This document shows positions 42,383 to 50,933 of a stretch of 64,000 bases of DNA, piece by piece; within the stretch, counting starts at the first letter, position 1; each line of letters opens with the position of its first letter. A model generated the notes under the pieces. The model saw only the letters and a program-made list of their open reading frames with translations. It had not been told where the DNA came from and ran no database searches. Source of the stretch: an uncultured Lachnospiraceae bacterium (lineage in GTDB: Bacteria; Bacillota; Clostridia; Lachnospirales; Lachnospiraceae). The stretch covers positions 1-64,000 of the forward strand of contig CAJTRL010000017.1 in the NCBI GenBank assembly GCA_910578715.1, read 5' to 3'. Both the position numbers and the translations under genes were made by a program.

Positions 42383-43315
42383 ATGACGTATCAGGAGAAG
42401 CTGGAACGGGTTCAGGATGAAGTGAATTATGTGATAAAAGGGAAGGAAGACGTGGTCTGCCGCGTGCTGGCGGCGATGATTGGCGGGGGACATATTCTGA
42501 TGGAAGATATTCCCGGCGTCGGAAAGACAACGCTCGCCACGACGTTTGCGCGGGTGCTTTCGCTGGAATATCACCGCGTACAGTTTACGCCGGACGTACT
42601 GCCCAGCGATATACTGGGTTTTTCCATGTACCATCGGGGGACGGAAGAATTTCAGTTCCATGAAGGCTCCGTATTCTGCAATCTGTTTCTGGCAGACGAG
42701 TTAAACCGGACTTCTCCCAAGACCCAGTCCGCCCTGTTGGAAGCAATGGAGGAACACCAGGCCAGTGTGGAGGGAGAGACAAGAAAACTGCCGGACCCTT
42801 TTATCGTCATTGCGACGCAGAACCCGGTGGGTTCTTCCGGGACGCAGATGCTGCCGGAATCCCAGCTGGACCGTTTTCTTATCTGTCTGTCGATGGGTTA
42901 CCCGGAGCACGGCGATGCGGTGGCTCTGCTGCGCGGTGAAGTCTGGAAACAGGCCGAAAAGATTCAGCCGGTGATAACGCTTGACGAGCTTTGCGAGATG
43001 CGGCGGGCGGCGGAAACGATTTTTGTGCACGATGCGATTTATGAATATATCGTATCGCTCGTTGAGGCTACGCGGAACAATCCGCTGTTTGCAATGGGAG
43101 CGAGCCCGCGGGCCTGTATTGCGCTGTTGCGCATGTCGAGGGCGATGGCGCTTCTTGCGGGGAGGGATTTTGTGACCGCACAGGATGTCCAGTCGGTACT
43201 GTTCGATGTTCTGCGGCACCGCATAAGGCCGGGGGCGAGAGCGCGGGCGGAGGGAAAGAATATGCGCGCCTGTATGCAGGAGCTTTTTCACATGGTCAAA
43301 AGTCCCAGGAGTTAG
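42383..43315 (+). CDS. MoxR-type AAA+ ATPase
   Basis: A 310-residue ATPase of the MoxR/RavA clade, a chaperone for metal or envelope protein assembly. Walker A DIPGVGKTTLA, Walker B LFLADELNRTSPKTQSALLE, sensor 1 VIATQNPVGSSGTQ, and the C-terminal lid with SPRACIALLRMSRAMAL. It begins an operon with DUF58 and transglutaminase genes, a widespread trio; it probably acts on those partners. The spacing to DUF58 is 3 bases. Confidence 0.93.
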   Translation: MTYQEKLERVQDEVNYVIKGKEDVVCRVLAAMIGGGHILMEDIPGVGKTTLATTFARVLSLEYHRVQFTPDVLPSDILGFSMYHRGTEEFQFHEGSVFCNLFLADELNRTSPKTQSALLEAMEEHQASVEGETRKLPDPFIVIATQNPVGSSGTQMLPESQLDRFLICLSMGYPEHGDAVALLRGEVWKQAEKIQPVITLDELCEMRRAAETIFVHDAIYEYIVSLVEATRNNPLFAMGASPRACIALLRMSRAMALLAGRDFVTAQDVQSVLFDVLRHRIRPGARARAEGKNMRACMQELFHMVKSPRS

Positions 43316-43318
43316 TTT

Positions 43319-44374
43319 ATGGAACAGAAGATAAAATATAAGCTCCGTCCGGTCCGGCTGGTTTTTTATCTGCTTTTCTGGGCGGGTGTGGTTTTTCTAT
43401 ACGATATGTTTCGAAGTTACTTTTTATGGCTGTTTCTGCTGGCGGCGACGATTTTTCCGTTGTTGTCCGTGGCGGGAGCGGTTTATTTATGCGGAAAAGT
43501 TACGCCGCGGCTGCAGCTTGAACGGACGAGAGCCGTCAGGGCGGAAGTGGTGCTGATGGAACTGCAGCTTCAGAACGCCGGATGGTGGATTTCGCTCAAC
43601 AGCCGGGTGCAGCTTGCCGTTTCCAATACGTTCCTGGAACATTCCGCGGAACTTACCGCGCAGCTTCCGGTGGCGCTCCATGACGATACGGCGGTGAAAC
43701 TTCCTTTTCAGGCGGTGGAAACCGGACGATTTGTGATTTGTGGAGAGTTTTTCGGCATACAGGACGTGATGGGATTTCTGGAGTGTCAAAAAAGGATTTC
43801 CCTGTCAAAAGAGCTGTTTGTGCTTCCCCGTCAGGAAGCGGGCGGAAGAACGGATATTACGGGTTTTTTATCGGGTGCGGCGGAAAAGGAAGAAAGCGCG
43901 CAGAAAGGAAATGATTTCGCACAGGTGAACGATGTCCGGGAATATGTGCCGGGAGACCGGTTCCGCGACATTCACTGGAAACTGTCGGCGAGACAGGAAA
44001 ACCTCATGGTAAAAGAGCGCTCTGCGATGGCGGGCAGCGAGATGGTACTGCTTTTAAAATTAACCGGAAACACCGCGCAGGCGGAACAGATTCTGGAATT
44101 TGCCTGGGGGCTCGGAAAGAATTTTATCGAGCAGCGTTTTCCGGTCTGCCTTTTGTGCTGGAGCCAGCCGGAATTTGCCTGGGAAGAATATCGGTGCGGT
44201 ACGATACAGGAGCTTGCCGAAGCATATTGCGGGATTTTTGGAACGGCATTGTCCGAAAGAGTCAATCCGAAGGCGGAAGAACACATGCGGAACTGTTATC
44301 CGTTCTTAAAATCTTATCTGGCAGTCGGGGCACAGGACGGCTCCGTCAGAGTGCAGATGACGGAGAACGACTGA
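43319..44374 (+). CDS. DUF58 family protein
   Basis: A 351-residue protein. Two N-terminal membrane helices (~13-60), a beta-rich region, then the DUF58 signature DVREYVPGDRFRDIHWKLSARQ (read in parts) near residue 205 and a vWA-like fold (EMVLLLKLTG). The function is unknown; it is the usual partner of MoxR ATPases. Start ATG three bases after the moxR stop, with AGGAGTTAGTTT overlapping that gene's end. Confidence 0.9.
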   Translation: MEQKIKYKLRPVRLVFYLLFWAGVVFLYDMFRSYFLWLFLLAATIFPLLSVAGAVYLCGKVTPRLQLERTRAVRAEVVLMELQLQNAGWWISLNSRVQLAVSNTFLEHSAELTAQLPVALHDDTAVKLPFQAVETGRFVICGEFFGIQDVMGFLECQKRISLSKELFVLPRQEAGGRTDITGFLSGAAEKEESAQKGNDFAQVNDVREYVPGDRFRDIHWKLSARQENLMVKERSAMAGSEMVLLLKLTGNTAQAEQILEFAWGLGKNFIEQRFPVCLLCWSQPEFAWEEYRCGTIQELAEAYCGIFGTALSERVNPKAEEHMRNCYPFLKSYLAVGAQDGSVRVQMTEND

Positions 44375-44385
44375 GAAGGGGAAAC

Positions 44386-44440
44386 TCGTCACGAATTTTT
44401 GTCACGAATATTCGCCTCGAATTTTCGTAACGATACGATA
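44386..44440 (+). repeat. Short clustered repeats around CACGAAT
   Basis: CGTCACGAATT, TGTCACGAATA, GCCTCGAATT and a CGAATATTCG palindrome crowd the 85-base gap between the DUF58 and transglutaminase genes. Possibly an operator or a minor repeat; no function is clear. Confidence 0.4.
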
Positions 44441-44459
44441 AAGCAGTTGAGGGTACGGT

Positions 44460-46775
44460 ATGATGTGGAAAACAGGAAAGCGCAGAAGGGGCGGCTCACA
44501 GGAAGCTCCTTCTCTCGCGGGCATTGTTTTGCGGCCGGAAGCGGCGAAACAGGAAGAAAATCGAATATATACCCTTTTTCTCAAAGGCATTCTGGTCTAT
44601 TTGTTCGTAATGGGCGGCATTGGCAGTTTTCTCTCCGCGTTCGATGTGGAATATTTTCGGTTTATCGTTAATCTTATCGTTTTTTTGATTGCGATATGCT
44701 GTTCGATGCTGTATTATAATAAGTATACGATGAATATCGGTTATCTGGCGGTCATGGCGCTTATGGCCTTCAGCGGATTTTTGTTCAGCCGTTATATCAA
44801 CAGCGGATTCTATGCCGTCATGAATGAGGTTACAAAGGCGGCTTCGGATTTTTTTGAAACGGGCGCCATGAGAAATTACGGGGAGCAGGTAGGGAACAGG
44901 CAGCTTGCGGTCACGATTTCCACCTGTTTTATCGGCGGTGTATGCAGCGTTCTGCTTTCCATCATGATTTCGAGAAAGATGCGGCATCTTCTGGCCGCGC
45001 TGATGAGCTTTGGGATGCTGCTCATTCCGGTTTATCTGGAAAGGGAGCCGGACGGCGTTTATACGGCGATGCTGTTTTCCGCGCTGGTAACGGCCAGTCT
45101 TTTCTGCGGGAGCGGTCATGTCAGGCTGACGCAGAACAATGCCCGGTATCAATATCTGCCGGAGAAAAAGAGAATATCTTATGTGCTCTGCGTCCGCGTT
45201 ATGGCGGCGCTGATGGCGGCGGTTTTTCTGCTCTGTCTGTTTTTGACGCAGTTTTTGCCGGTTTTTTATTCCAAAGAAAAGTTTCAGAGAGAACATTCTA
45301 TGAGCGCGTTGAAAGAGAGCACGCTCGATACGGTGGAGAATTTCTCGGTGCTCGGCCTGATGGGCTTGTTCAATTTTTATCCGAATACAGGCGGTATGAC
45401 GGGCGGAACGCTCGGCGGCGTCAGCTCTGTACGGCTGGATTTTGAAACGGATTTGCAGCTGGAATTTGCGCCGTACAGCCAGGAGAGGCTTTATTTGAAA
45501 ACTTTTACGGGAGGCACATATCTTCCCTATCAGAACAAGTGGAGCCGCCTTGCGGATGAGAACGGTCTTCCGGTGCTGGAAGGGAACGAGACTTTTCAGG
45601 GGCTTCGGGCGAAGTATGAGGAGAACGGGGCGGACGCCGCAAGGGGTCTTATCAGAATTACCAATGTGGCGGCTCCGGCGGGAGCTTATCTTCCTTATTA
45701 TGCGGAAGATACGAACAGATTATTCTATCCGGGGCAGACCGTGGAATATGTTTATTATCCTTTGCTGTCCGGGGAGGTTCTGGAGGGTGCTGATGAAGAC
45801 TTGCCGGAAGGATGGCTGGATGTGCCGGAGCAGAATCTGGAAGCGGTGGCGGCCTTCTGTGAAGAGGCGGGGCTTTCGGCGGATATGGATGCGTCTGGGA
45901 TTGCGGCCCGGCTGGCAGCTTATTATCAGGAGGAGATTCCCTATACGCTGCGGCCCGGAATGACGCCTTACAGAAAAGATTTTATCAATTATTTTCTGGC
46001 GGAGAACCGGAGAGGGTATTGTGCGCATTTTGCGAGCGCGGCGACGCTGGTATTCCGGTATCTCGGAATCCCGGCCAGGTATGTGGAGGGATATGCCGTC
46101 GATTCGGCTGATATTTCCGAAAACGGTTTGCTTCTTGAAGGAGCGCGGTATGAGGACTATTATGAAGGCCGTTCGCTGCTCGGAACGGAGGCAGTCGTGT
46201 CGTTGGAATTAACAGATGCGAATGCCCATGCCTGGGTGGAGATTTATGACAACAATGTCGGATGGGTGACGGTTGAAGTGACACCGGCGTCAGAAGAGGA
46301 AGAAAGCGGAGAAAGCCTGTGGCAGCGTCTGATTCAGTTCCTGACCGGGAATCAGGGAGAGGAAGCGGAGGAAGCACAGGACGAGGCGGAACAGGAAGGG
46401 GACGGCCCTGACGGAGGGACAGGGCGCAGAATCGGAAACGCATTGTGGCTTGCGGCGGCACTGCTCCTGCCTGCGGCGGCGGGACGGTGGATTTGGGGCA
46501 TCTGGTCGAAAAGGCGCCGGTATCTGCGGGCGGACAGAAATGAAAAATTAGTGATACGGTATCAGGAGTATATTCATAAAATAGCGCGAAGACAGCGAGA
46601 ATTGACCCAAAAGGTCAACCACGCGGAACAGGTATGCTGGCTTGCGGAAAAGGGTTTCTGGACAGGGGACGGGGAAGAGCTTCAGTCCTGTATTACAATA
46701 TTGGAGAAAGCGGGATTCTCACGGACGGAAATATCCGAGGAAGAATTTCAGCGTGTCATGGGACATCTGCAGTAA
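44460..46775 (+). CDS. Transglutaminase-like membrane protein
   Basis: A 771-residue protein. About six membrane helices at the N-terminus (~38-270), an extracellular region with a transglutaminase core (catalytic Cys in RGYCAHFASAATLVFRYLG, His in NAHAWVEIY, Asp in YDNNVGW), an acidic linker (~615-650), another membrane helix (LWLAAALLLPAAAGRWIWG) and a cytoplasmic tail. The three-part MoxR-DUF58-Tgl operon is common in bacteria; the Tgl domain may work as a cysteine peptidase or cross-linker at the surface. ATG at 44460 or 44463. Confidence 0.9.
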   Translation: MMWKTGKRRRGGSQEAPSLAGIVLRPEAAKQEENRIYTLFLKGILVYLFVMGGIGSFLSAFDVEYFRFIVNLIVFLIAICCSMLYYNKYTMNIGYLAVMALMAFSGFLFSRYINSGFYAVMNEVTKAASDFFETGAMRNYGEQVGNRQLAVTISTCFIGGVCSVLLSIMISRKMRHLLAALMSFGMLLIPVYLEREPDGVYTAMLFSALVTASLFCGSGHVRLTQNNARYQYLPEKKRISYVLCVRVMAALMAAVFLLCLFLTQFLPVFYSKEKFQREHSMSALKESTLDTVENFSVLGLMGLFNFYPNTGGMTGGTLGGVSSVRLDFETDLQLEFAPYSQERLYLKTFTGGTYLPYQNKWSRLADENGLPVLEGNETFQGLRAKYEENGADAARGLIRITNVAAPAGAYLPYYAEDTNRLFYPGQTVEYVYYPLLSGEVLEGADEDLPEGWLDVPEQNLEAVAAFCEEAGLSADMDASGIAARLAAYYQEEIPYTLRPGMTPYRKDFINYFLAENRRGYCAHFASAATLVFRYLGIPARYVEGYAVDSADISENGLLLEGARYEDYYEGRSLLGTEAVVSLELTDANAHAWVEIYDNNVGWVTVEVTPASEEEESGESLWQRLIQFLTGNQGEEAEEAQDEAEQEGDGPDGGTGRRIGNALWLAAALLLPAAAGRWIWGIWSKRRRYLRADRNEKLVIRYQEYIHKIARRQRELTQKVNHAEQVCWLAEKGFWTGDGEELQSCITILEKAGFSRTEISEEEFQRVMGHLQ

Positions 46776-46877
46776 ATGATATTATGATATAGTAACTGAT
46801 AGTATGTCATTTATAGTATATCATTTGCGATAACAAACCGTAATTAACGCGGGGAAGAGAAAGGCATGGTCAGCGGA

Positions 46878-48059
46878 ATGAATTATCGTACAGATAAATA
46901 TGGAAATCAGTTATCCGTTCTTGGATATGGATGTATGCGCTTTACACAAAGCGGCGGAAAAATAGATTTGGATAAGGCCGAAAAGGAAATTATGGAGGCC
47001 TGCAATGCCGGAGTCAATTATTTTGATACGGCGTATGTATACGGGGGAAGCGAGGACGCGCTCGGCAGAATCCTGGAGAAGAACGGCATTCGGGACAAGG
47101 TCAATATTGCCACAAAGCTGCCCCATTATCTGATTAAAAAACCGGACAGCATGGAAAAGTATTTTGCAGAGGAACTGCGCAGACTGCGTACCGACCATGT
47201 GGATTATTATCTGATGCACATGCTGACGGATGTAAAAACGTGGGACAGATTAAAAAATCTCGGCATTATCGAGTGGCTGGAAGAAAAGAAAAAGAGCGGC
47301 GCGATTCGCCAGGTGGGCTTTTCCTACCACGGAAATTCGGATATGTTCTGTGAACTGGTGGATGCGTACGACTGGGATTTCTGCCAGATACAGTATAACT
47401 ATATGGATGAGCATTCTCAGGCGGGCCGGAAGGGACTTCATTATGCCGCGTCCAAAAATCTGCCCGTTATCATTATGGAGCCGCTGCGGGGCGGAAAACT
47501 GGTGGGACTGCTCCCGGAGGAAGCCAGACAGCTGATGGATAACTATGCCGTGAAGCGCAGTCCGGCGGAATGGGCTTTCCGCTGGCTCTGGAACCAGCCG
47601 GAGGTGACCTGTGTTCTTTCCGGCATGAACTCGCTGGAAATGGTGAAAGAAAACGTCAGGACAGCGTCCGAAGCCAGGGTTGGCGAGCTGACACAGGCGG
47701 ATGAAGAGCTGCTGCAGAATGTGGTGAAAGCCATTAATGCCAGAGTCAAAGTCGGCTGTACGGGCTGCCGGTACTGTATGCCATGTCCGAAAAACGTGGA
47801 CATTCCCGGCACTTTTGCGGCATATAACAGAAAGTATACCGAAGGATTCAAGGCGGCTTTTATGGAATATTTCATGTGCACGGCGATGCGGAAGGACTCT
47901 TCCGCGGCTTCTAACTGCATTGAATGCGGGAAATGCGAACAGCATTGTCCGCAGCATCTGGAAATCCGCAAGGAATTGAAAAATGCCCGCAAAGCGCTGG
48001 AAGGGCCGTTTTATAAAATAGGACGGAAAATTGTACAGTGGCTGAAGCTGTACGGTTAG
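46878..48059 (+). CDS. Aldo/keto reductase with C-terminal 4Fe-4S ferredoxin region
   Basis: A ~393-residue protein. TIM-barrel AKR domain with NYFDTAYVYGGSEDALG (Asp and Tyr), a Lys in ATKLPHY and His in YLMHML. The C-terminus has two cysteine clusters, CTGCRYCMPCP and CIECGKCEQHCP, likely binding Fe-S centres. This fusion is frequent in gut Clostridia and its substrate is unknown. The start is preceded by AGAAAGGCATGGT, whose own ATG (46866) is in frame and could add four residues. It stands alone. Confidence 0.9.
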   Translation: MNYRTDKYGNQLSVLGYGCMRFTQSGGKIDLDKAEKEIMEACNAGVNYFDTAYVYGGSEDALGRILEKNGIRDKVNIATKLPHYLIKKPDSMEKYFAEELRRLRTDHVDYYLMHMLTDVKTWDRLKNLGIIEWLEEKKKSGAIRQVGFSYHGNSDMFCELVDAYDWDFCQIQYNYMDEHSQAGRKGLHYAASKNLPVIIMEPLRGGKLVGLLPEEARQLMDNYAVKRSPAEWAFRWLWNQPEVTCVLSGMNSLEMVKENVRTASEARVGELTQADEELLQNVVKAINARVKVGCTGCRYCMPCPKNVDIPGTFAAYNRKYTEGFKAAFMEYFMCTAMRKDSSAASNCIECGKCEQHCPQHLEIRKELKNARKALEGPFYKIGRKIVQWLKLYG

Positions 48060-48134
48060 GATGTTAAAGAGGTGGTTCCGTCTCCGCCCGGGACAGTTAA
48101 ACAACGAAGTTATACAGCGCAGTCCAAAATCTGC

Positions 48135-48163
48135 TTGCATCCCCCGGGCAAATGTGCTAAGAT
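48135..48163 (+). promoter_or_regulatory. Promoter of the ABC-F leader
   Basis: TTGCAT (48135-48140), 17-base spacer, TAAGAT (48158-48163). It would give a leader of about 440 nt before the ABC-F start codon. Confidence 0.7.
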
Positions 48164-48169
48164 ACACAG

Positions 48170-48608
48170 GAATCAGAAAAATAGAAACCGGAAGCTCTGA
48201 GAAACAGCCTTTCCGGTTCGGGAATGAGTAGTCCGCACAGCGGATAGAAAGAGGCAAAGATGCGGAAATAACCAGCTTTTGAAACATGGAGACGATGAGA
48301 ATGATAATGCGGCGGGGCGTTATCCTGTATGCAGAATACAGGGGAGCGTTTTTGCGGTGTGTCGTTTCAAACATGTTGTCAAAAGTGGGTCGTTTTCTGT
48401 GCAGCCCTCTTTTTTTATGCGCTGGCCCGTATACGGAAATCTGCTGCTGATGCGGCATGCGGACCTTGCGGCGGACGGGAAAATCTTCTTTGCCCGATTA
48501 TCCGAAAAATAGCTGAAAATGAAAAATCCCGCTTTTTGTATTGGAATGTGTACGGAACGAAGCGCCCGGAGAGCGTGTTCCCGGCCCAGACGGAAAGGCG
48601 GGATTTTT
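48170..48608 (+). promoter_or_regulatory. Long leader of the ABC-F gene with attenuator-like hairpin
   Basis: Contains a short GAAACCGGAA/TTTCCGGTT stem, a 3-codon frame ATG CGG AAA TAA (48260-48271) behind AAGAGGCAAAG, an ATG-rich frame from 48286 (METMRMIMRRGVILYAEYR and on), a T-run at 48411-48417, and an 11-bp perfect inverted repeat AAAAATCCCGC (48522-48532) / GCGGGATTTTT (48598-48608) ending at the base before the start codon. The last stem covers part of the ribosome site and also looks like a terminator. Leaders of antibiotic-induced ABC-F genes often work by ribosome-mediated attenuation. Confidence 0.6.
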
Positions 48609-50192
48609 ATGTCTAAAATAAGCGTATCGAATCTGACCTTCTGCTATGAAGGCAGCTTTGAAAATATTTTTGAACAGGTATCGTTCAGCATCGATACTGA
48701 CTGGAAACTGGGATTTATCGGAAGAAACGGCAAAGGAAAGACAACGTTTCTGAATTTACTGCTCGGAAAATATGAGTATCAGGGCAGTATTCAGGCTTCG
48801 GTGGCTTTTGATTATTTTCCCTATCGGGTAAAAGAGGCGTATCTGACGGCATGCCTGTCGGATTTTCTTGACGAGCTTGCGCCGGGCTGCGAAGAATGGC
48901 GGGTCATCATGGAGCTTGATAAAATGAAGATGGATGCGGAGCTGCTTTACCGCCCGTTCGGGACGCTCAGCCACGGGGAGCGCACGCGGGCCTTTCTTGC
49001 GGTTCTTTTTTCCAGAGAGAACTATTTTCTGCTCATCGACGAGCCGACCAATCACTTAGACCAGGCTTCCAGGGAAATCGTCAAGGAATATCTGCGGCAG
49101 AAAAAGGGATTTCTGCTGGTTTCCCATGACAGGGATTTGCTGGACGCCTGTGTGGACCATATTCTGGTATTAAACCGTGTCACCATCGAGGTGCAGAAGG
49201 GCAATTTTTCTTCCTGGTGGGAAAACAAAGAGCGGAAGGACGCCTTTCAGATGGCCGAAAACGAGAAGCACCGGAAGGAAATCGGAAAGCTGAAAAAGGC
49301 GGCCGAGCGGACGCGGGACTGGGCGGACAAAAACGAGCGTACCAAAATCGGTTATGACCCGGTAAAGGAGCATGACAGAGGCAATGGAACCAGACCCTAT
49401 ATCGGTGCTAAAACGAAGAAGATGCAGAGCCGGGTGAAACAGCTGGAAGAGCGAATCGGGAGGGAAATCGAGGAAAAGGAAGGTCTGCTTCAGGATATCG
49501 AGAATCCGGCGGATTTAAAAATCATGCCGGAAAAGCATCACAAGGATATTCTGGTAAGAGCCGAAAAATACAGTTTTGGATATGGAGAGCGCATTCTTTT
49601 AAAAGATTTTGATTTTACCTTACAACAGGGCGAGCGGGTGCTCTTACGGGGGGCAAACGGCTGCGGCAAGTCCAGCCTGATTAAGGCGGTTCTGCGGGCA
49701 AATGAACCGGAGGAGGAAATATTCCCGGCGGATTCGGAAGGAAGCATGATATTACAGGGCGGACAGAAGGCGGAAACGGCGGCTTTCTGGGAAAGCGGGC
49801 TGCTGCGGACGGCCAGCGGCCTGCGCATTTCCTATATCGACCAGGACACTTCCTTTTTGCGGGGGACTCTGGGAGATTACTGTGAGAAAAAGGGACTGGA
49901 CGAAAGCCTTTTTAAGGCGATTCTGCGGCAGCTTGACCTGGAACGGACGAGGCTCGGCGGACGGATGGAGGAATTTTCGGAGGGACAGAAGAAAAAAGTG
50001 CTGATTGCTTCCAGTCTGCTGCAGCGGGCACATTTGTATATTTGGGATGAGCCGCTCAATTATATCGACGTTTTTTCCAGAATCCAGATAGAAGATTTGC
50101 TGCTCCGCTATCAGCCGACAATGCTGTTCGTGGAACATGATATTCGCTTTCAGGAAAAAATAGCGACGCGGGTTGTGGAGTTAGGGCAATGA
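48609..50192 (+). CDS. ABC-F ribosome-protection ATPase (Lsa/Vga-like)
   Basis: A 527-residue soluble protein with two ABC domains and no membrane part. NBD1: GRNGKGKTTFL, signature LSHGERTRAFLAVLF, LLIDEPTNHLD. A charged coiled linker (~215-300) would reach into the ribosome. NBD2: GANGCGKSSL, signature FSEGQKKKVLIASSL, YIWDEPLNYIDVFSRIQIE, the last typical of the Lsa/Vga group that protects against lincosamides, pleuromutilins and streptogramin A. The ATG at 48609 follows GGAAAGGCGGG. The spectrum is inferred from family only. A large hairpin repeat starts 12 bases after the stop. Confidence 0.9.
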   Translation: MSKISVSNLTFCYEGSFENIFEQVSFSIDTDWKLGFIGRNGKGKTTFLNLLLGKYEYQGSIQASVAFDYFPYRVKEAYLTACLSDFLDELAPGCEEWRVIMELDKMKMDAELLYRPFGTLSHGERTRAFLAVLFSRENYFLLIDEPTNHLDQASREIVKEYLRQKKGFLLVSHDRDLLDACVDHILVLNRVTIEVQKGNFSSWWENKERKDAFQMAENEKHRKEIGKLKKAAERTRDWADKNERTKIGYDPVKEHDRGNGTRPYIGAKTKKMQSRVKQLEERIGREIEEKEGLLQDIENPADLKIMPEKHHKDILVRAEKYSFGYGERILLKDFDFTLQQGERVLLRGANGCGKSSLIKAVLRANEPEEEIFPADSEGSMILQGGQKAETAAFWESGLLRTASGLRISYIDQDTSFLRGTLGDYCEKKGLDESLFKAILRQLDLERTRLGGRMEEFSEGQKKKVLIASSLLQRAHLYIWDEPLNYIDVFSRIQIEDLLLRYQPTMLFVEHDIRFQEKIATRVVELGQ

Positions 50193-50203
50193 GAATGGAG
50201 TGA

Positions 50204-50424
50204 TTGTGCTACACGGGCGTCTCCGGCGGGCGGACAGTTCCCTGGCAGCAGTGTAGCTCTCTGGCGGAGGCCCTGTAAAGGCGCCGGTACTTAGCGAAAA
50301 GGCAGCATTGCTGCATTTGAGCTTAGTACCGTTGCTGCCTTTAGTGGAGCGGAAGCGTGCCTCCAAAGAGACTACACTGCTGCCAGGGAACTGTCCGCCC
50401 GCCGGAGACGCCCGTGTAGCACAA
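50204..50424. repeat. Long hairpin element, copy C (53-bp perfect arms)
   Basis: A 221-bp palindrome. Outer arms 50204-50256 and 50372-50424 are complementary at all 53 positions (beginning TTGTGCTACACGGGCGTC). The core is the family core in reverse orientation (CTCTGGCGGAGGCCCTGTAAAG on the left side, read as two pieces). The apex differs from copies A, B and D. Confidence 0.92.
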
Positions 50425-50513
50425 CATAGTCTGCAAATGCTTTTTCCCGGTTGAAATCTGGATTCATTTCATGTAAAATAGGTTTAATTGGATAATAAGG
50501 AGGAATTTTTGCG

Positions 50514-50642
50514 ATGGCATCAACAGCTTTTTTACTTTTGGCAGGCGGTCTTGTGGTGATTCTGATTCCGGTTGTAATATCGGTTGTTTCTGCTGTTGTT
50601 TCCGGGATAGCGGCGGCTGTGGACGATGAAGGAGAAGACTGA
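50514..50642 (+). CDS. Small single-pass membrane protein (42 residues)
   Basis: MASTAFLLLAGGLVVILIPV followed by more hydrophobic residues and an acidic end VDDEGED. ATAAGGAGGAAT precedes the ATG. A real-looking short gene with a good ribosome site. The function is unknown. Confidence 0.7.
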   Translation: MASTAFLLLAGGLVVILIPVVISVVSAVVSGIAAAVDDEGED

Positions 50643-50724
50643 TGTTCCATTCCCGATTGGGAGTGCTTTAGAGCGTCAGGGTCATATTTTCTGAAAACGA
50701 CACACGACTTGGAAGGAAATCTTT

Positions 50725-50913
50725 ATGAATACATTTCAGTATCAGGTAGTGAGCATTGACGGTGATTATGCGAATCTGAAACGGACGGATATCGAGAGCG
50801 ACGAGCTGAAACTGGTGGCGAGAGCGTTACTGCCGCCTGAGATTGCCGAGGGGACGCGGCTTTTGTATGAATATATGCAGTATCAGATAATAGATGAGAA
50901 TATCAAAGGCTGA
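50725..50913 (+). CDS. Small soluble protein of unknown function
   Basis: A 62-residue protein, MNTFQYQVVSIDGDYANLKR at its start and LLYEYMQYQIIDEN near its end. A mixed alpha/beta pattern with no family I recognise. TTGGAAGGAAATCTTT precedes the ATG. It is followed after 20 bases by the DUF6056 membrane gene, probably in the same operon. Confidence 0.7.
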   Translation: MNTFQYQVVSIDGDYANLKRTDIESDELKLVARALLPPEIAEGTRLLYEYMQYQIIDENIKG

Positions 50914-50933
50914 GAGAAAGGCATGGTATTTCG

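Noticed and set aside
47250..48458. 402-codon minus-strand frame across the aldo/keto reductase end
   Set aside because: Antisense to conserved Fe-S motifs and to the ABC-F leader; no initiation signal.
48279..48616. 77- and 95-codon frames in the ABC-F leader
   Set aside because: They lie across the hairpins of the leader; at most short stall peptides, not stable proteins.
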